From NCBI GenBank assembly GCA_903813345.2, contig CAIIXF020000011.1:34940166-35004165 (forward strand): 64,000 nucleotides of DNA, read 5' to 3'. Position numbers and translations under genes: made by a program. The first letter of the stretch is position 1. Every line of letters begins with the position of its first letter. This document shows, in pieces, positions 1 through 10,034 of this stretch. The notes beneath the pieces are model-generated. The model was not told the origin of the DNA. It searched no databases and saw only the letters and a list, made by a program, of their open reading frames with translations. The DNA is from Owenia fusiformis. Its lineage: Eukaryota > Annelida > Polychaeta > Sabellida > Oweniidae.

Positions 1-221
1 ACAATTAAAGGTTTCGCAAGGGTTAAGTTAGAAAACATGAATTTCAATATCTATTCAACCACCTTGACAACTATACATCAATTGCGTTAGTGGTTATATT
101 ACGTAATGCAATTACGTGATATAGCGTGTTCTGATTAGCTGGAATTGGACACACTTGGATATCTCTTAAATAACACGTAAATTATGTCGATGTTTAAGTT
201 AACTGTATGCGTATTACTTAC

Positions 222-289
222 TGGGAAATGCTTCAGCACTAGTGGATTAAGCTGCGTTGATATTCCATAAAATGATCCTGTATTTAAAC
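222..289 (-). CDS. FLVCR: FLVCR exon 5
   Basis: 68 nt, phase 1 to 0. Acceptor catccgtag|GTTTA, donor TTCCCA|GTAAGT. Encodes [20 protein letters not shown] plus FP, which continues TM7. It is too short to stand out as an open frame, but it fits the phase and the family. No further exon was recognised in 1-221. Confidence 0.8.
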
Positions 290-3200
290 CTACGGATGTA
301 AGATACATATTGATTATTGAGTTGACATAAGGAAAATTTCCTCAAGAAAAATACAGCTGTTAAAAAGATTCAAGAATTAAATCCAATCAAAAGAATCAAA
401 AATAGAAATTCTATATGAAATGAAATGTTTAAATGTTGAACAGAACACTAAAGTTACACCACGAAACTAAAAAATGTAATAGAGATTCATATTGAACATT
501 TATACGATTCCAAATTGCAAAACTATACGTAACACCCTTCAGAATATCATAATGGTTGGAGACTGGGAAGGGATTTCCATAGGTGACCTATCATGTTATA
601 TACCATTTGGTTTTACGGAAAGTTACATATGATTGCAAAGTTTCAGAATCCAGGGGTGTCTATGCGAACAGGATACAATGCATCAACATTTGCAGGCACT
701 GTGTCATTTAGAGGGCAAATCACCCAACTCATAGAAAAAGAGACCATTCACTCATATTGGAAATGTTTTTAGAAGATAAGTACCCAACGCAATGTTGTCT
801 TTTGCTGGGCTCCGCCGGTACAGGGAAGAAAATCGAGTTTTATTTGCGCAAAATCCGCATCACTTTATCCCTACTCCGGAACATATATTCAATACTAACC
901 ATATGAAAGCATGAGAAGTATAAAACCAGGGTTTGATATCAATCGTTTCAATGAGTCAATGTAGTTCTCGTGCGCCGCATCCTCTACAATCTTAGCCTGT
1001 GCTTGACTAGGAGGCACATCCGGACACTTTTTGAAAACTGAAACAATATAATAACGAGTCAAACACCAATGGATAAGATCAGTCATCCTATGTTGTATCT
1101 TGATTAACATTGTGGTATTAAAAATACGACAAAAAATTCATTAGGGTTCCATCAGACCGGATTCTTTGCTATATAGCTTTGTAATTGGCGTTGCAGTCTC
1201 ATGTAATTCCAAAATTAGAGGGTCAACCTGTGCAAGGATGAACTTACCAATGCACACGATTATGAAGAGAAGCGTGGTCAACGCGGCTGTTCCATAGAAC
1301 ATTATTGTCAACCCATGGCCCACCACGTCAAGATTGGGGTCATTTTTGACAAAAACTGGAGGAAGAAGAAATCCTACTCCGTTTCCAAGCTGAAATAATA
1401 AAAGTCACTGAACAATTAAGTAATGCTAATCAATAAGGTAGCGTATATGTGTGTGTGCTCATTGGGCATTGAGCGCGAGTTTATTAGCCATTGAAAATAT
1501 GGTTCCATTCTATTCCTTTTTTTGATTTTACATCTATGATAGTCGTAGAGTTCCGTCAAACTTAACGTACATCACACCATGAATTATTTTTATTGGAACA
1601 GAAATGTCTTCCATTATAATGTCTCGCTTTCAATGTTTACTTAATGATATGGTGTCAGGTAGTTGTTGAGATCTGGATTAAGATACATTAGGATACAAGT
1701 ACAACATGGCCTCTACTTGTATAAGTGTCTACTGTAGGTTATCATTATGATAGCAGATGTACCTGATTTCCAAATACCCCTATAGCAGTTGCAGTTGATA
1801 CTTCATTAGGACCAAACCAAACTGCAGCAAGTCTAGGGGGAAGCCCGAGAATAAATATTTGCGCAATAGCACATACGGTTTGCGCAAACATAAGCACGCC
1901 AAATCTATCTGGAGAAATACTGGCACATTTTAGCCACGCCCCAAGTGCATTTATTCCAGTGCCAAGTATCCCTGCAACTCGTAGTCCCTTCTTGTCTAAT
2001 ATCCATGTAGCTGGGAAAATGAGAGGTATGTACACAAGCATGTAGACCATTGAGAGCCATTCAATTCCTAACTGAAAAGTAGAGACAATTTGCGAAAGGT
2101 ATATAAACATAAGATATACAGTGCGTATCAAAAAACGCAACAGATTGTTATCTCGGAAAAGCACAAAACCAGTGATAACGGCATTGATTTCATTCAATGC
2201 AATGCATCATAAAGCCATGTGTCTCCTCTTTACAATGATAATATCATTCATTGATATTTGGTCATGGTTGGGGGAGAAATCATTCCATTTGCAAAGTGGG
2301 CCAAAATAAGCTTGGGACCAAGTTATAAACATCGCATTAGTCAGTGTACGGAGCCCTATGCAATATTGGAAGAAAACATAAAACTAATGCTGACTGCATC
2401 CTTTTCATTCAATGTACCAAAAAGCCAAATCACTCCTTTTTGCAATGGAATATCATTCATTCACAGGGAGTTATGGCTGACCGAATAATCATTTATTTTG
2501 CAAAGTCGGGCAAAATTCAATTCGGACTCAAGTTTCAAACGTTGCAAAGGTCAGTACAAGGGGCATAGGGGCTATTGGACGAAGGTGTGACAGGTGTGGC
2601 ATTGACAGTAAAAGTGTTCATACTCTACTCTTGCAAGAACACATCCTATACCCCTCCAAATTGCCACCACTTCCTTGCACATAAAGATGCCCTCATCTGT
2701 CCATGTCATGCATGGTTCAGCCCTGAGTCATCTGTGGGCTAAAGCAGAGAAAAGCAGCCCATGGGCAATTCTTACTCGAGGTTTACAATATCTGGTAAAG
2801 GAATTGTGAGCACAGATCCCGGCACAGATGCACCTGAGATGCTCCAAAAGAGTCACAACAATTCAAGTCAGGTGAACTTTCATTGGCACTTAGCCCTTGC
2901 ACTGTATTTTGCAATATCTAAAACTTGGTTCAGAGCCGATTTTGACCCACTGTGCAAATGGAAGGATTTCTCACCCAACCATTACCACATGTGAATAAAT
3001 AACATATCATTGCAAATAGGAGAGGCGTGGCTTTATGGTACATTGAATGAAATTGATGTAGTCATCACTAGTTTTGTGATTCAGAGATAACTACTTATTG
3101 CATTTTTTTTGATACGCCCTGCAAAAATATCTAACCATCCTAAAATGATTTTCTGTGTACTAAGGCCGTCGTCAGAATCTCCTTTTAGCTTGTACTTTTT

Positions 3201-6200
3201 TTTACATATACTTCACATTTATTTCTATAAATCAATCGGTTACATTACATACAAATTGCCATTGTTAACAGGACAACATTATCGACAATTGAAACAATTT
3301 TGATAAATTAAAAAAAATATATTTAGAAATACACAAAATGTTCAAAGAAGCTTCTTTCTTCTTTGTTGTTGTTTGGTTTGCTTGTTCCCAAGTATTAGTA
3401 TCAAAATTATATGTTAAAAATTACTATGTCCCAGACTTTGTATAGCTTAAAAAGTATAGTGAGCAGTGATTTCAATCATTTCATTTGTTTTAATGTCCTA
3501 ATTTTCATCTCCATTCAATAGAAAATATGTTTTACTTTGGACTGAGTAAGGTTCAAACTCACGTAAACAGTTCAAGTCTGATAGTCCTGCAAGAAGAACT
3601 TCAAGTTCATTAAGTAGCGGCGGACACTTGATAAAAAAGGGTTCAGTGGTTTGGAATTTTTCACCACATAGACATTTGGGATCTGTTACCGACAGAAAAT
3701 TATGAGAATAAAAGTGACTGTTCAAAAGTAGACCAGCTCTAAGTCTATTTTTGATTTATAATATATGTGCCTTGTCATAACTGACCTCGTCATTTTCATA
3801 GTTGATACAGAGACAAGGCTCGTGTACTCTCTCACTGACCTTTGAAACCTTGAAATGGGTTGACCAACTCTAATCTCTGCTGGAAGTTTATTCCAAATAG
3901 CTTGTACTTCAGCGCAAATTACTCCTCTTTTGTTATCTTAACGATGTAAAACTGGCGGATACAGCAGCTAACAAGAGGGGACAAATTTCAAGTCGGGAAA
4001 AGATCTTCCAAAATATTGGGCCCCTTCAAAATCTAAGGCCCATTTCTGATATTTTGGCTTAAAAGGCCCAAAAAGGCCAAGTAATGCCCTAAAAACATTT
4101 TGGGGGCCATACCCCACCACCCCCTGGATCCGCCACTGAGTAATATTCCCCCATATTCACGATTTACGAAGACCAACCTGTCAACCTCAGAAATATTGTT
4201 TTCGCTGACTTTTCATATGACCATGACAGTTTTGACGCAGGCCTACGTACCGAGTGCAATGTTATCCTTGCGCATTATCTATTACGAAGACTGCACCAAA
4301 GTAGAAATTTACATTAGTTTCACATCAGTAACAAAATAATTCTTTAATCGATTTATCTTTACAAATGTTTTTCCAGTGGAAAGAACACGGCATAAATATT
4401 CATTACAAATGCAAGAAATTGATTAAAATGCATGTGTTAGACCGAATATCGATAACTAAAAATGTTAAACCAATAATAATGTTTTACCTTACAACATTAT
4501 ACGCGTTAAAATAAATCCTTAAACACGATGAGTTGCTGTAATATTATTATTATATAAGTTATATGCTTTCACGGGCGTTTTATCCCGATAAATTGATTTA
4601 CTCTCACACATGTATTTATCATTTATAAACACAAGCATTTGAATGGGTATAGCATTTATTATCCATCACTTCGATTTCTTTTATGATGTGACTGCTATAC
4701 TTAGGCCATAGCCAAGATTTCTCAAAAGAGTTCTACTTTTGCTGAATTGCAATGGACATTTGTAACGCGCGTGCTCCCTAATTCACGTGTACACCTCCAT
4801 ATACAGGTTGACCCAGAAAATTTACCCTCTCATTTCAAACATGATTTTTTAATTTATTTGCGAATATAGACTGTTTAAATTCCAAGTTTTAAAATGATCA
4901 CATTTTCCATCCAGGTATGGTCTAGTGATATTGTCCAAAAAATGTTGAAAATGCAATTTTCTGAAATTGAGATTTCTGTCTTAGCCATTATTTGAGCCAT
5001 TTCTGGATTGCTTTCATATACATTATCAATAGAATATAAAATCTACCCTTTAAACAATTCAACAATCTCGTCAAATATGATGCACTGACTGCTTATTTGG
5101 TAAATTCCAATGATTTATGCATTTAACTCTCTATCTACACAAAAAATCATGGAAAGTCCTTCAAAACGGAGATATAGTTATTCCCAAATTAAGGGGTGAC
5201 GTTTTTGGGGTCACCTGTACTTGGACTTGAATTTGAATTTTGAATTTTATATTTTCAATTCAAAGAAAGAACAAATGGGTGTTTTAGCACTATAATAGGT
5301 GTCTTTTGTTGTAAGGCATTGCAATTTGAAAGAGGTTTAATTTTAGAGCCTACGGATAGATATCGTGTTATTTCAATTTGGTCAGTTTTTTTAATTTCAG
5401 CCTACGTTTCATTTTTTACAAAACTAATTATCAACTGTCACTTCTATCGTTAAAGAGTATTCACGTAGCTATAAAGACTTTTTTGTACGCCATGATTGAA
5501 TAAATATTTCATTCTTCGATTCTTCAATTCAGTAACTAAATGTAAGGTCATTATGAATGGACACTCCTCTATTATAGAATGATATACCAAATAAAATCTT
5601 TTGATTTTGAGTTTTTTTTAGAAAAATCATAATTTAATCTCGGTATTAAATTGTGGGAATTGCATGTTTCAGAATTTGACATATTTGTGTGAACTTTGCT
5701 TCGTCGGTTCCCACGCTCAATCACTACGTTCTATCCCGAGGTGAGGATATGGGTCCGAAGCTTGATGAAGCAAGATGTGAAGTTTGTGTGAACTCTTAAG
5801 TCTATCTCCCTAAAGTAGCTCGTCTTAAAAAGATGCATATGTTCCTTAAAGATGCGTTAAGATTTGCCCTTAAACTTAGCTCAATATATTTTAACTCTTG
5901 ATTTGACTTTCATTAAACAAATGCAATATTAAAATCATGAACTTCCCTTCAGATTTCAGGATATCTATTGAGTAAAAGATTCACCATTTTAACATAGAAA
6001 ATCAAATTGTCTAACTTTTTCAAATTCAATTGTATCTAGCCAAAACAAAATGGAGGTATCGGACATAATGTCAATTTATTTTTTCCAGCACTGAAAGTTT
6101 TTTCCTTTACACTGTACATATTATACGAATAATATTTCAAACATAAGGAGGCTTAAACACTCCATGGAGTTTACGGTTGACACACTTTTGGAAGGGGTGT

Positions 6201-7758
6201 AAATTGTATGTAAGAAAGTTACAAAACTGGTTTTATATGAGGAACCCCAATGAAGGTGGAGATTTGTGGATAATATAAAAAACGAACCCCTGGTCACCAA
6301 ATCCTGGCTACGCCACTGATAATTATTCATTACAAATGCAAGAAATTGATTAAAATGCATGTGTTAGACCGAATATCGATAACTAAAAATGTTAAACCAA
6401 TAATAATGTTTTACCTTACAACATTATACGCGTTAAAATAAATCCTTAAACACGATGAGTTGCTGTAATATTATTATTATATAAGTTATATGCTTTCACG
6501 GGCGTTTTAGCCCGATAAATTGATTTACTCCCTAAGTTGCAAGTAGAATACCCTTCCCAAAATTAGCATTAAATCTTGCAATAACTGGCTCAACATGAGA
6601 GTGAATAACCCTTTTTAAGACCAGGGTTATTCTTATTCACAAAATCGTACAATCGTACCACCAGTGATGTAAATATCATGACAAAGTGATATTTTGGAAG
6701 TATTGGTGGTTTATCACCGTAAAGTGTGGCTTTCATACGATAAGGTTGCATGCGTATAATCTAAATCGAGTAAAAAGGCTTAAGTACACCTTTAACTGTT
6801 GATTATAACCATTTTATATTGAAATATTACAACTGTTGCTTTTCAATGAACCATATATCATTTGTTATCAACAATATTTTTTACAGTGCATGGAATCGAA
6901 TCATGTCCAGGAAGTATCTACATTATTCACAGATATTAAATCATTTACATGTTTAGTGCTACTATACTCTGGTGAATTACTGATGACCAATGCGAAAGAC
7001 TTGTGCCACTCAAGTCGATAAACGTGAGCAACATAGAGTTTCATTGTGTCATTTATTATTTACTCTAGCAAATAGTGTTATAAAGAAAATACAGACATTT
7101 TATATTATTGAATCATTAGCAATGAAAGTATAGGCAAAAAGCAATCAAGGATGTAAAAATGGATTTCTAAGATCCGCCTCTGGTTGCAGCTTCGTTAATT
7201 GATGAACTTTGGGACAAATGCTGAACCTCTAGACTACCACAACTAAATCTAAATCATATGTTTATCAGGACTCTATAATGAAAGAGCTAGTTTTATTTAA
7301 ACCTCAACTTGCAAAACAACATGTCTATATTGAAATGATTCCTAAAAGACAGGGGAATTGGGGAAAGGGATTTACCAGGGGAGGTTTTAATAGATTCAAA
7401 ATGTTATTGTTTCATTCCTTGAGAGTCAACATCGTTAAACGCATGTTTCTATAGCGGCCTAACACCCCCTTACCTGTTGCTGGTACTGGTCACCCGGAAG
7501 ACTTTCGTTGTAGTAGCGATGTATGATATTCCCAATAATACTAAGATGAATCCATTGAAAGGCATTTGTCAGAGAATAGCTACAGAAGAGTATTAGCATA
7601 AACCATCGTCGTGTGTATAACTTAGGCTTGATTCGATCCTCTGACGCTGTTGTTTCACTTATATATTTTTGTTTTCCATTGGCTGGAAGTAAGAGTAAAG
7701 GTTTTGTCGATGCAGTATCAGTACTGATGGAATTTGTTGTTGAAATCTCATCCGCCAT
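222..7758 (-). CDS. FLVCR: FLVCR-family transporter, 5' part (five exons, gene runs off left edge)
   Basis: Joined exons on the minus strand: 7758-7474, 2071-1763, 1389-1248, 1037-900 and 289-222. They total 942 nt (314 codons), and every junction keeps frame with GT donors and AG acceptors. The product resembles animal FLVCR1/FLVCR2, twelve-helix major-facilitator proteins first described as heme exporters and retrovirus receptors, later as choline/ethanolamine transporters. Seen: TM1 starting at RRWFML (about 51-80); WLSMVYM leading into TM2; loop [16 protein letters not shown] before TM5; PPSQAQA in the central cytosolic loop; [13 protein letters not shown] at the start of TM7. The N-terminus (1-48) is polar and serine/threonine-rich. 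The start ATG at 7758 has G at -3 and +4. About 40% of the usual length (520-550 residues) lies outside the window. Intron 1 (5.4 kb) is filled with transposons. FLVCR1 versus FLVCR2 cannot be decided. Confidence 0.9.
900..1037 (-). CDS. FLVCR: FLVCR exon 4 (central loop)
   Basis: 138 nt, phase 1 to 1. Acceptor ttgtttcag|TTTTC, donor CATATG|GTTAGT. Encodes [13 protein letters not shown] and the start of TM7 (FILLMLSYG). The PPSQAQA motif is typical of the loop between the two six-helix halves. Confidence 0.88.
1248..1389 (-). CDS. FLVCR: FLVCR exon 3
   Basis: 142 nt, phase 0 to 1, residues 199-246. Acceptor attatttcag|CTTGG, donor GCATTG|GTAAGT. Encodes [11 protein letters not shown] and the following helix. 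Reading past the donor gives a short in-frame tail that stops at 1141; that tail is intron. Confidence 0.88.
1763..2071 (-). CDS. FLVCR: FLVCR exon 2 (TM2-TM4)
   Basis: 309 nt, phase 0 to 0, residues 96-198. The acceptor tract ttgtctctacttttcag precedes [11 protein letters not shown] and the donor is CAG|GTACAT. It carries the family signatures [45 protein letters not shown] ends only 47 nt upstream of this acceptor. Confidence 0.92.
2119..3121. mobile_element. MITE with about 200-bp inverted termini, in FLVCR intron 1
   Basis: The left end CAGTGCGTATCAAAAA and the reverse complement of the right end, CAGGGCGTATCAAAAA, continue into about 200 bp of diverged inverted homology (2119-2330 against 2930-3121). 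Shared words include AAAGCCA, GGTTGGG and CCATTTGCA. TA precedes the left end. Length about 1.0 kb with no transposase frame. The small open frames inside are chance. Confidence 0.75.
3498..3935 (-). pseudogene. Non-LTR retrotransposon (LINE) ORF2 C-terminal remnant
   Basis: Minus-strand translation gives [10 protein letters not shown] followed by a basic [10 protein letters not shown] segment, the usual end of LINE reverse-transcriptase ORFs. After a frame change it gives [18 protein letters not shown] and a CLCG(x)n zinc-knuckle-like stretch (residues around 3660). A stop and a frameshift separate the two parts, and nothing upstream of about 3940 is recognisable, so this is a 5'-truncated dead copy. 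The clade (CR1, RTE or L2-like) is not assignable by eye. Confidence 0.6.
3990..4138. mobile_element. hAT-like GGCCC-rich MITE fragment
   Basis: A stretch of GGCCC and AAAAAGGCC words ends CCCCTGGATCCGCCACTG, the reverse complement of the hAT-type terminus CAGTGGCGGATCCAGG. The left terminus was not found. The same family recurs at 13410, 15300 and 52470. Confidence 0.5.
4397..4603 (+). repeat. 207-bp direct repeat, copy A
   Basis: Matches 6324-6530 at a constant offset of 1,927 bp. I noticed one clear substitution (tttaTcccg against tttaGcccg). Flanks differ on both sides. Confidence 0.85.
4804..5217. mobile_element. TA-flanked MITE, 414 bp
   Basis: Left end CAGGTTGACCCAGAAAAT and inverted right end CAGGTGACCCCAAAAACG, each flanked by TA as in Tc1/mariner insertions. 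No coding capacity. Confidence 0.55.
5218..6110. other. Intronic stretch, nothing recognised
   Basis: AT-rich part of FLVCR intron 1. I see no element ends, tandem repeat or plausible exon. Confidence 0.5.
6180..6318. mobile_element. hAT-type terminus
   Basis: The stretch ends CCTGGCTACGCCACTG, reverse complement CAGTGGCGTAGCCAGG, a hAT-type terminal sequence. The element body lies to the left and its other end was not found. The second copy of the 207-bp duplication begins a few bases to the right. Confidence 0.45.
6324..6530 (+). repeat. 207-bp direct repeat, copy B
   Basis: Second near-identical copy of 4397-4603. It begins about 5 bp after a hAT-like terminus. Confidence 0.85.
6531..7473. 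other. Intronic stretch, nothing recognised
   Basis: Proximal part of FLVCR intron 1. No repeat or exon supported. Confidence 0.5.
7474..7758 (-). CDS. FLVCR: FLVCR exon 1 (start codon, TM1)
   Basis: Encodes residues 1-95, starting MADEIS. The donor after the last codon (QQQ) reads CAACAG|GTAAGG, phase 0. The leader just upstream (7759-7800) is built of CAGCAG/AGTAGT-like triplets. Residues 51-80 form the first membrane helix. Confidence 0.9.
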
Positions 7759-8139
7759 GTCTGCTGTACATCTGTACTACTGCTGAACTACTGCTCTTCT
7801 GCTGTAATACAAGTAGCAGAGAGAGATCGTATCTAGGATACAACTAGCAACATACAACACGTTTATCAAGCGAAACTGCCTCATCGAGTTTTTTTTATTT
7901 GTGATAACGATTCTGATGCATATTCGCATATGCATATTCGTAAATACATCTTGTCAGCTGTTGCTTTCCTGCTATTTTGAAAACAAATTGTATTATCGTG
8001 AATAACAATGAAATATCGTATTTTTCAGTGTTTAAGCGAGTGGACGATTAAATAGTATTGATTCTTATAAGCAGAGCTTATCGTGCTATGGTTCCAAACA
8101 GTTGCTGGAATTACACCACAAAGTCCGCTAAAACTGAAC

Positions 8140-8225
8140 TGAACTACGTGTTAAAGCCTTTTCACCTTTGAATTTTTATTTACTTAACCTGCGATGAAAA
8201 TACTTATACTATTGATGGAAACGTA
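8140..8225 (+). repeat. Extra copy of the fold-back arm end
   Basis: An arm segment beginning aactacgtgttaaagcc and ending gatggaaacgta lies just before the fold-back element. It recurs, diverged, at about 8264-8349 inside the left arm: a direct partial duplication. Confidence 0.6.
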
Positions 8226-8974
8226 CACTCCCCTCCATAAGTTTGTCAACCTTTTTTCCCCATTGAACTATGTGTTACAGCCTCTCTACGTTTGGATTTT
8301 TATTTACTTAACCGGCGATGAAATAACTTATAATATTGATGGAAACGTAACTTGACTTTATTTCCAATACCTCCAAATTTTCTCAATTTTTTCCCTCAAT
8401 TACAATAGGTCGAAAATTGATGATAAATTTGATGAATTTTTGAAAATCGTCATTCCCATGTAATCCAATTGGAAATGGAGGGTTCGGGGCAAATCAGAAA
8501 TCAGGATATCTTTTCAGTAAAAGATTCAGCAAAAAATATTTTTGGGAGAGGTTTTTTGAAAAACAATTTTGACTTCAAAGCCTTATAACTTTGTTGAACC
8601 TGAAGAAACATATCAATTTTTTGTTAAATAAAGTTAGCAAATTCAATTGCCTGCCTAACTCGTATTTTTTTGCAAAGAATCGGATGGATGGATATTCTGT
8701 CATATGACTTGCGGCAAACCTACCATTACCCATTGGTTAACATGGGAATGTCGATTTTCAAAAATTCATCAAATTTATCATCAATTTTCGACCTATTGTA
8801 ATTGAGGAAAAAATTGAGAAAATTTGGAGGAATTGGAATTAAAGTCAAATTACGTTTCCATCAATAGTCGAAGTATTTTCATCGCTGGTTAAGTAAATAA
8901 AAATTCAAAGGTAAAGAGGCTTTAACACGTAGCTCAATGGGGGAAAAAGGTTGCCAAACTTATGGAGGGGAGTG
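8226..8974. mobile_element. Fold-back MITE, TA target site, about 240-bp arms
   Basis: Left terminus CACTCCCCTCCATAAGTTTG and right terminus CTTATGGAGGGGAGTG are inverted and flanked by TA (8224-8225 and 8975-8976). The arms stay paired to about 8460 and 8741 (catgggaatg...). The roughly 280-bp centre has no open frame. Tc1/mariner-type target choice. Part of the arm (gactttagttccaatatctcc) is found again just outside the right end. Confidence 0.8.
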
Positions 8975-9339
8975 TAATTTGACTTTAGTTCCAATATCTC
9001 CAAATTAACGCAACCATTTTTCTGACCATCGCAACTAATTGCCTTTGGAATTTATTTTGCATCAAATTGAGCCCCAATACACATTCCATGTGAAAAGTCC
9101 AACCATGTGACGTGATGCGACACTCGACCGGGTATCACTGGGTCTGCCAAGTGTCACACAAAAAGTTACTCTAACTCGAATCACTGCAACATACATTGGA
9201 ATGTCACACGGAATGTGGTATAAGTAGCACAGAATACTGAATTCAACTGGTGAACTGAATTAAAAAATGTTTTTCTCTTAAAGCCCCATTATGCGTTTTT
9301 TTCAACATTTTTTGCAAAATAAAGACTTACTTTTGAACT

Positions 9340-10010
9340 TCATAGTATTTTCAATATCTGTCAAGTTTTTATTATCAAGTTTTACCAATGTCAATGAAAG
9401 ATGGCGATGTTGTTTTTAGTACATGATTCATTCATTTTTATAGAAGTGTCGCCATCTTTTAGATCAAGAATTATTTAAAAACATACACTTTGTCAAAAAT
9501 GTAAATTCACTACTAAATATCTCTTAACTTCAAAATGCTATTTTCTACGCGAGCTTTTTTCTCGGTTCAATATTAATATTAATCAAGCTTTGTATAATAC
9601 TTGATCGAGTGTGTAAATAATATGTTTCAAAGATTATTATTTTCTTTTTTCCTTGTAAATTAAGCATAGTGGGCATTTAAACAGGCAATATGCGTTTTTT
9701 TTGAAGAAAAATGGATAAAATATTTTTGAGACGTGTTACTCACACACTCAATTAAATACATTAAAATCTTTAATTTGGGATAATACTGATTAGACGTGAA
9801 TAACAAAATTACTCGCATAGTAAACAGCATTTGAAGTTCAGAGATCGAAAAAAGTGAATTACCACTTCAAAGTGTATGTTTTAAATAAATCTTGGATTTA
9901 AAGATGGCGTATTGCTGAAAAGTCTATCAAAACTTAATGGATAATGTAACCATGCAAAAAAAATCCCAATCTTTCATTGACATTGCTAAAAACTTGACAT
10001 ATATATAGAT
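9340..10010. mobile_element. Diverged fold-back element
   Basis: Inverted arms of roughly 300 bp: 9340-9640 (tcaatgaaagat, catacactttg, cgagtgtgtaa) against 9720-10010 (acacactcaatt, caaagtgtatgt, atctttcattgaca). Many mismatches and indels indicate age. Ends are not defined. Confidence 0.6.
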
Positions 10011-10034
10011 TGATAGATAGAAAATATTATTTGA

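Larger units (their letters stand above)
290..1762 (-). other. FLVCR: FLVCR introns 2-4
   Basis: Introns at 290-899, 1038-1247 and 1390-1762 lie between the exons. They are AT-rich and I see no repeat or gene in them. Confidence 0.6.

Noticed and set aside
2258-2994. Three plus-strand frames of 74-77 codons
   Set aside because: All lie within the non-coding MITE in FLVCR intron 1.
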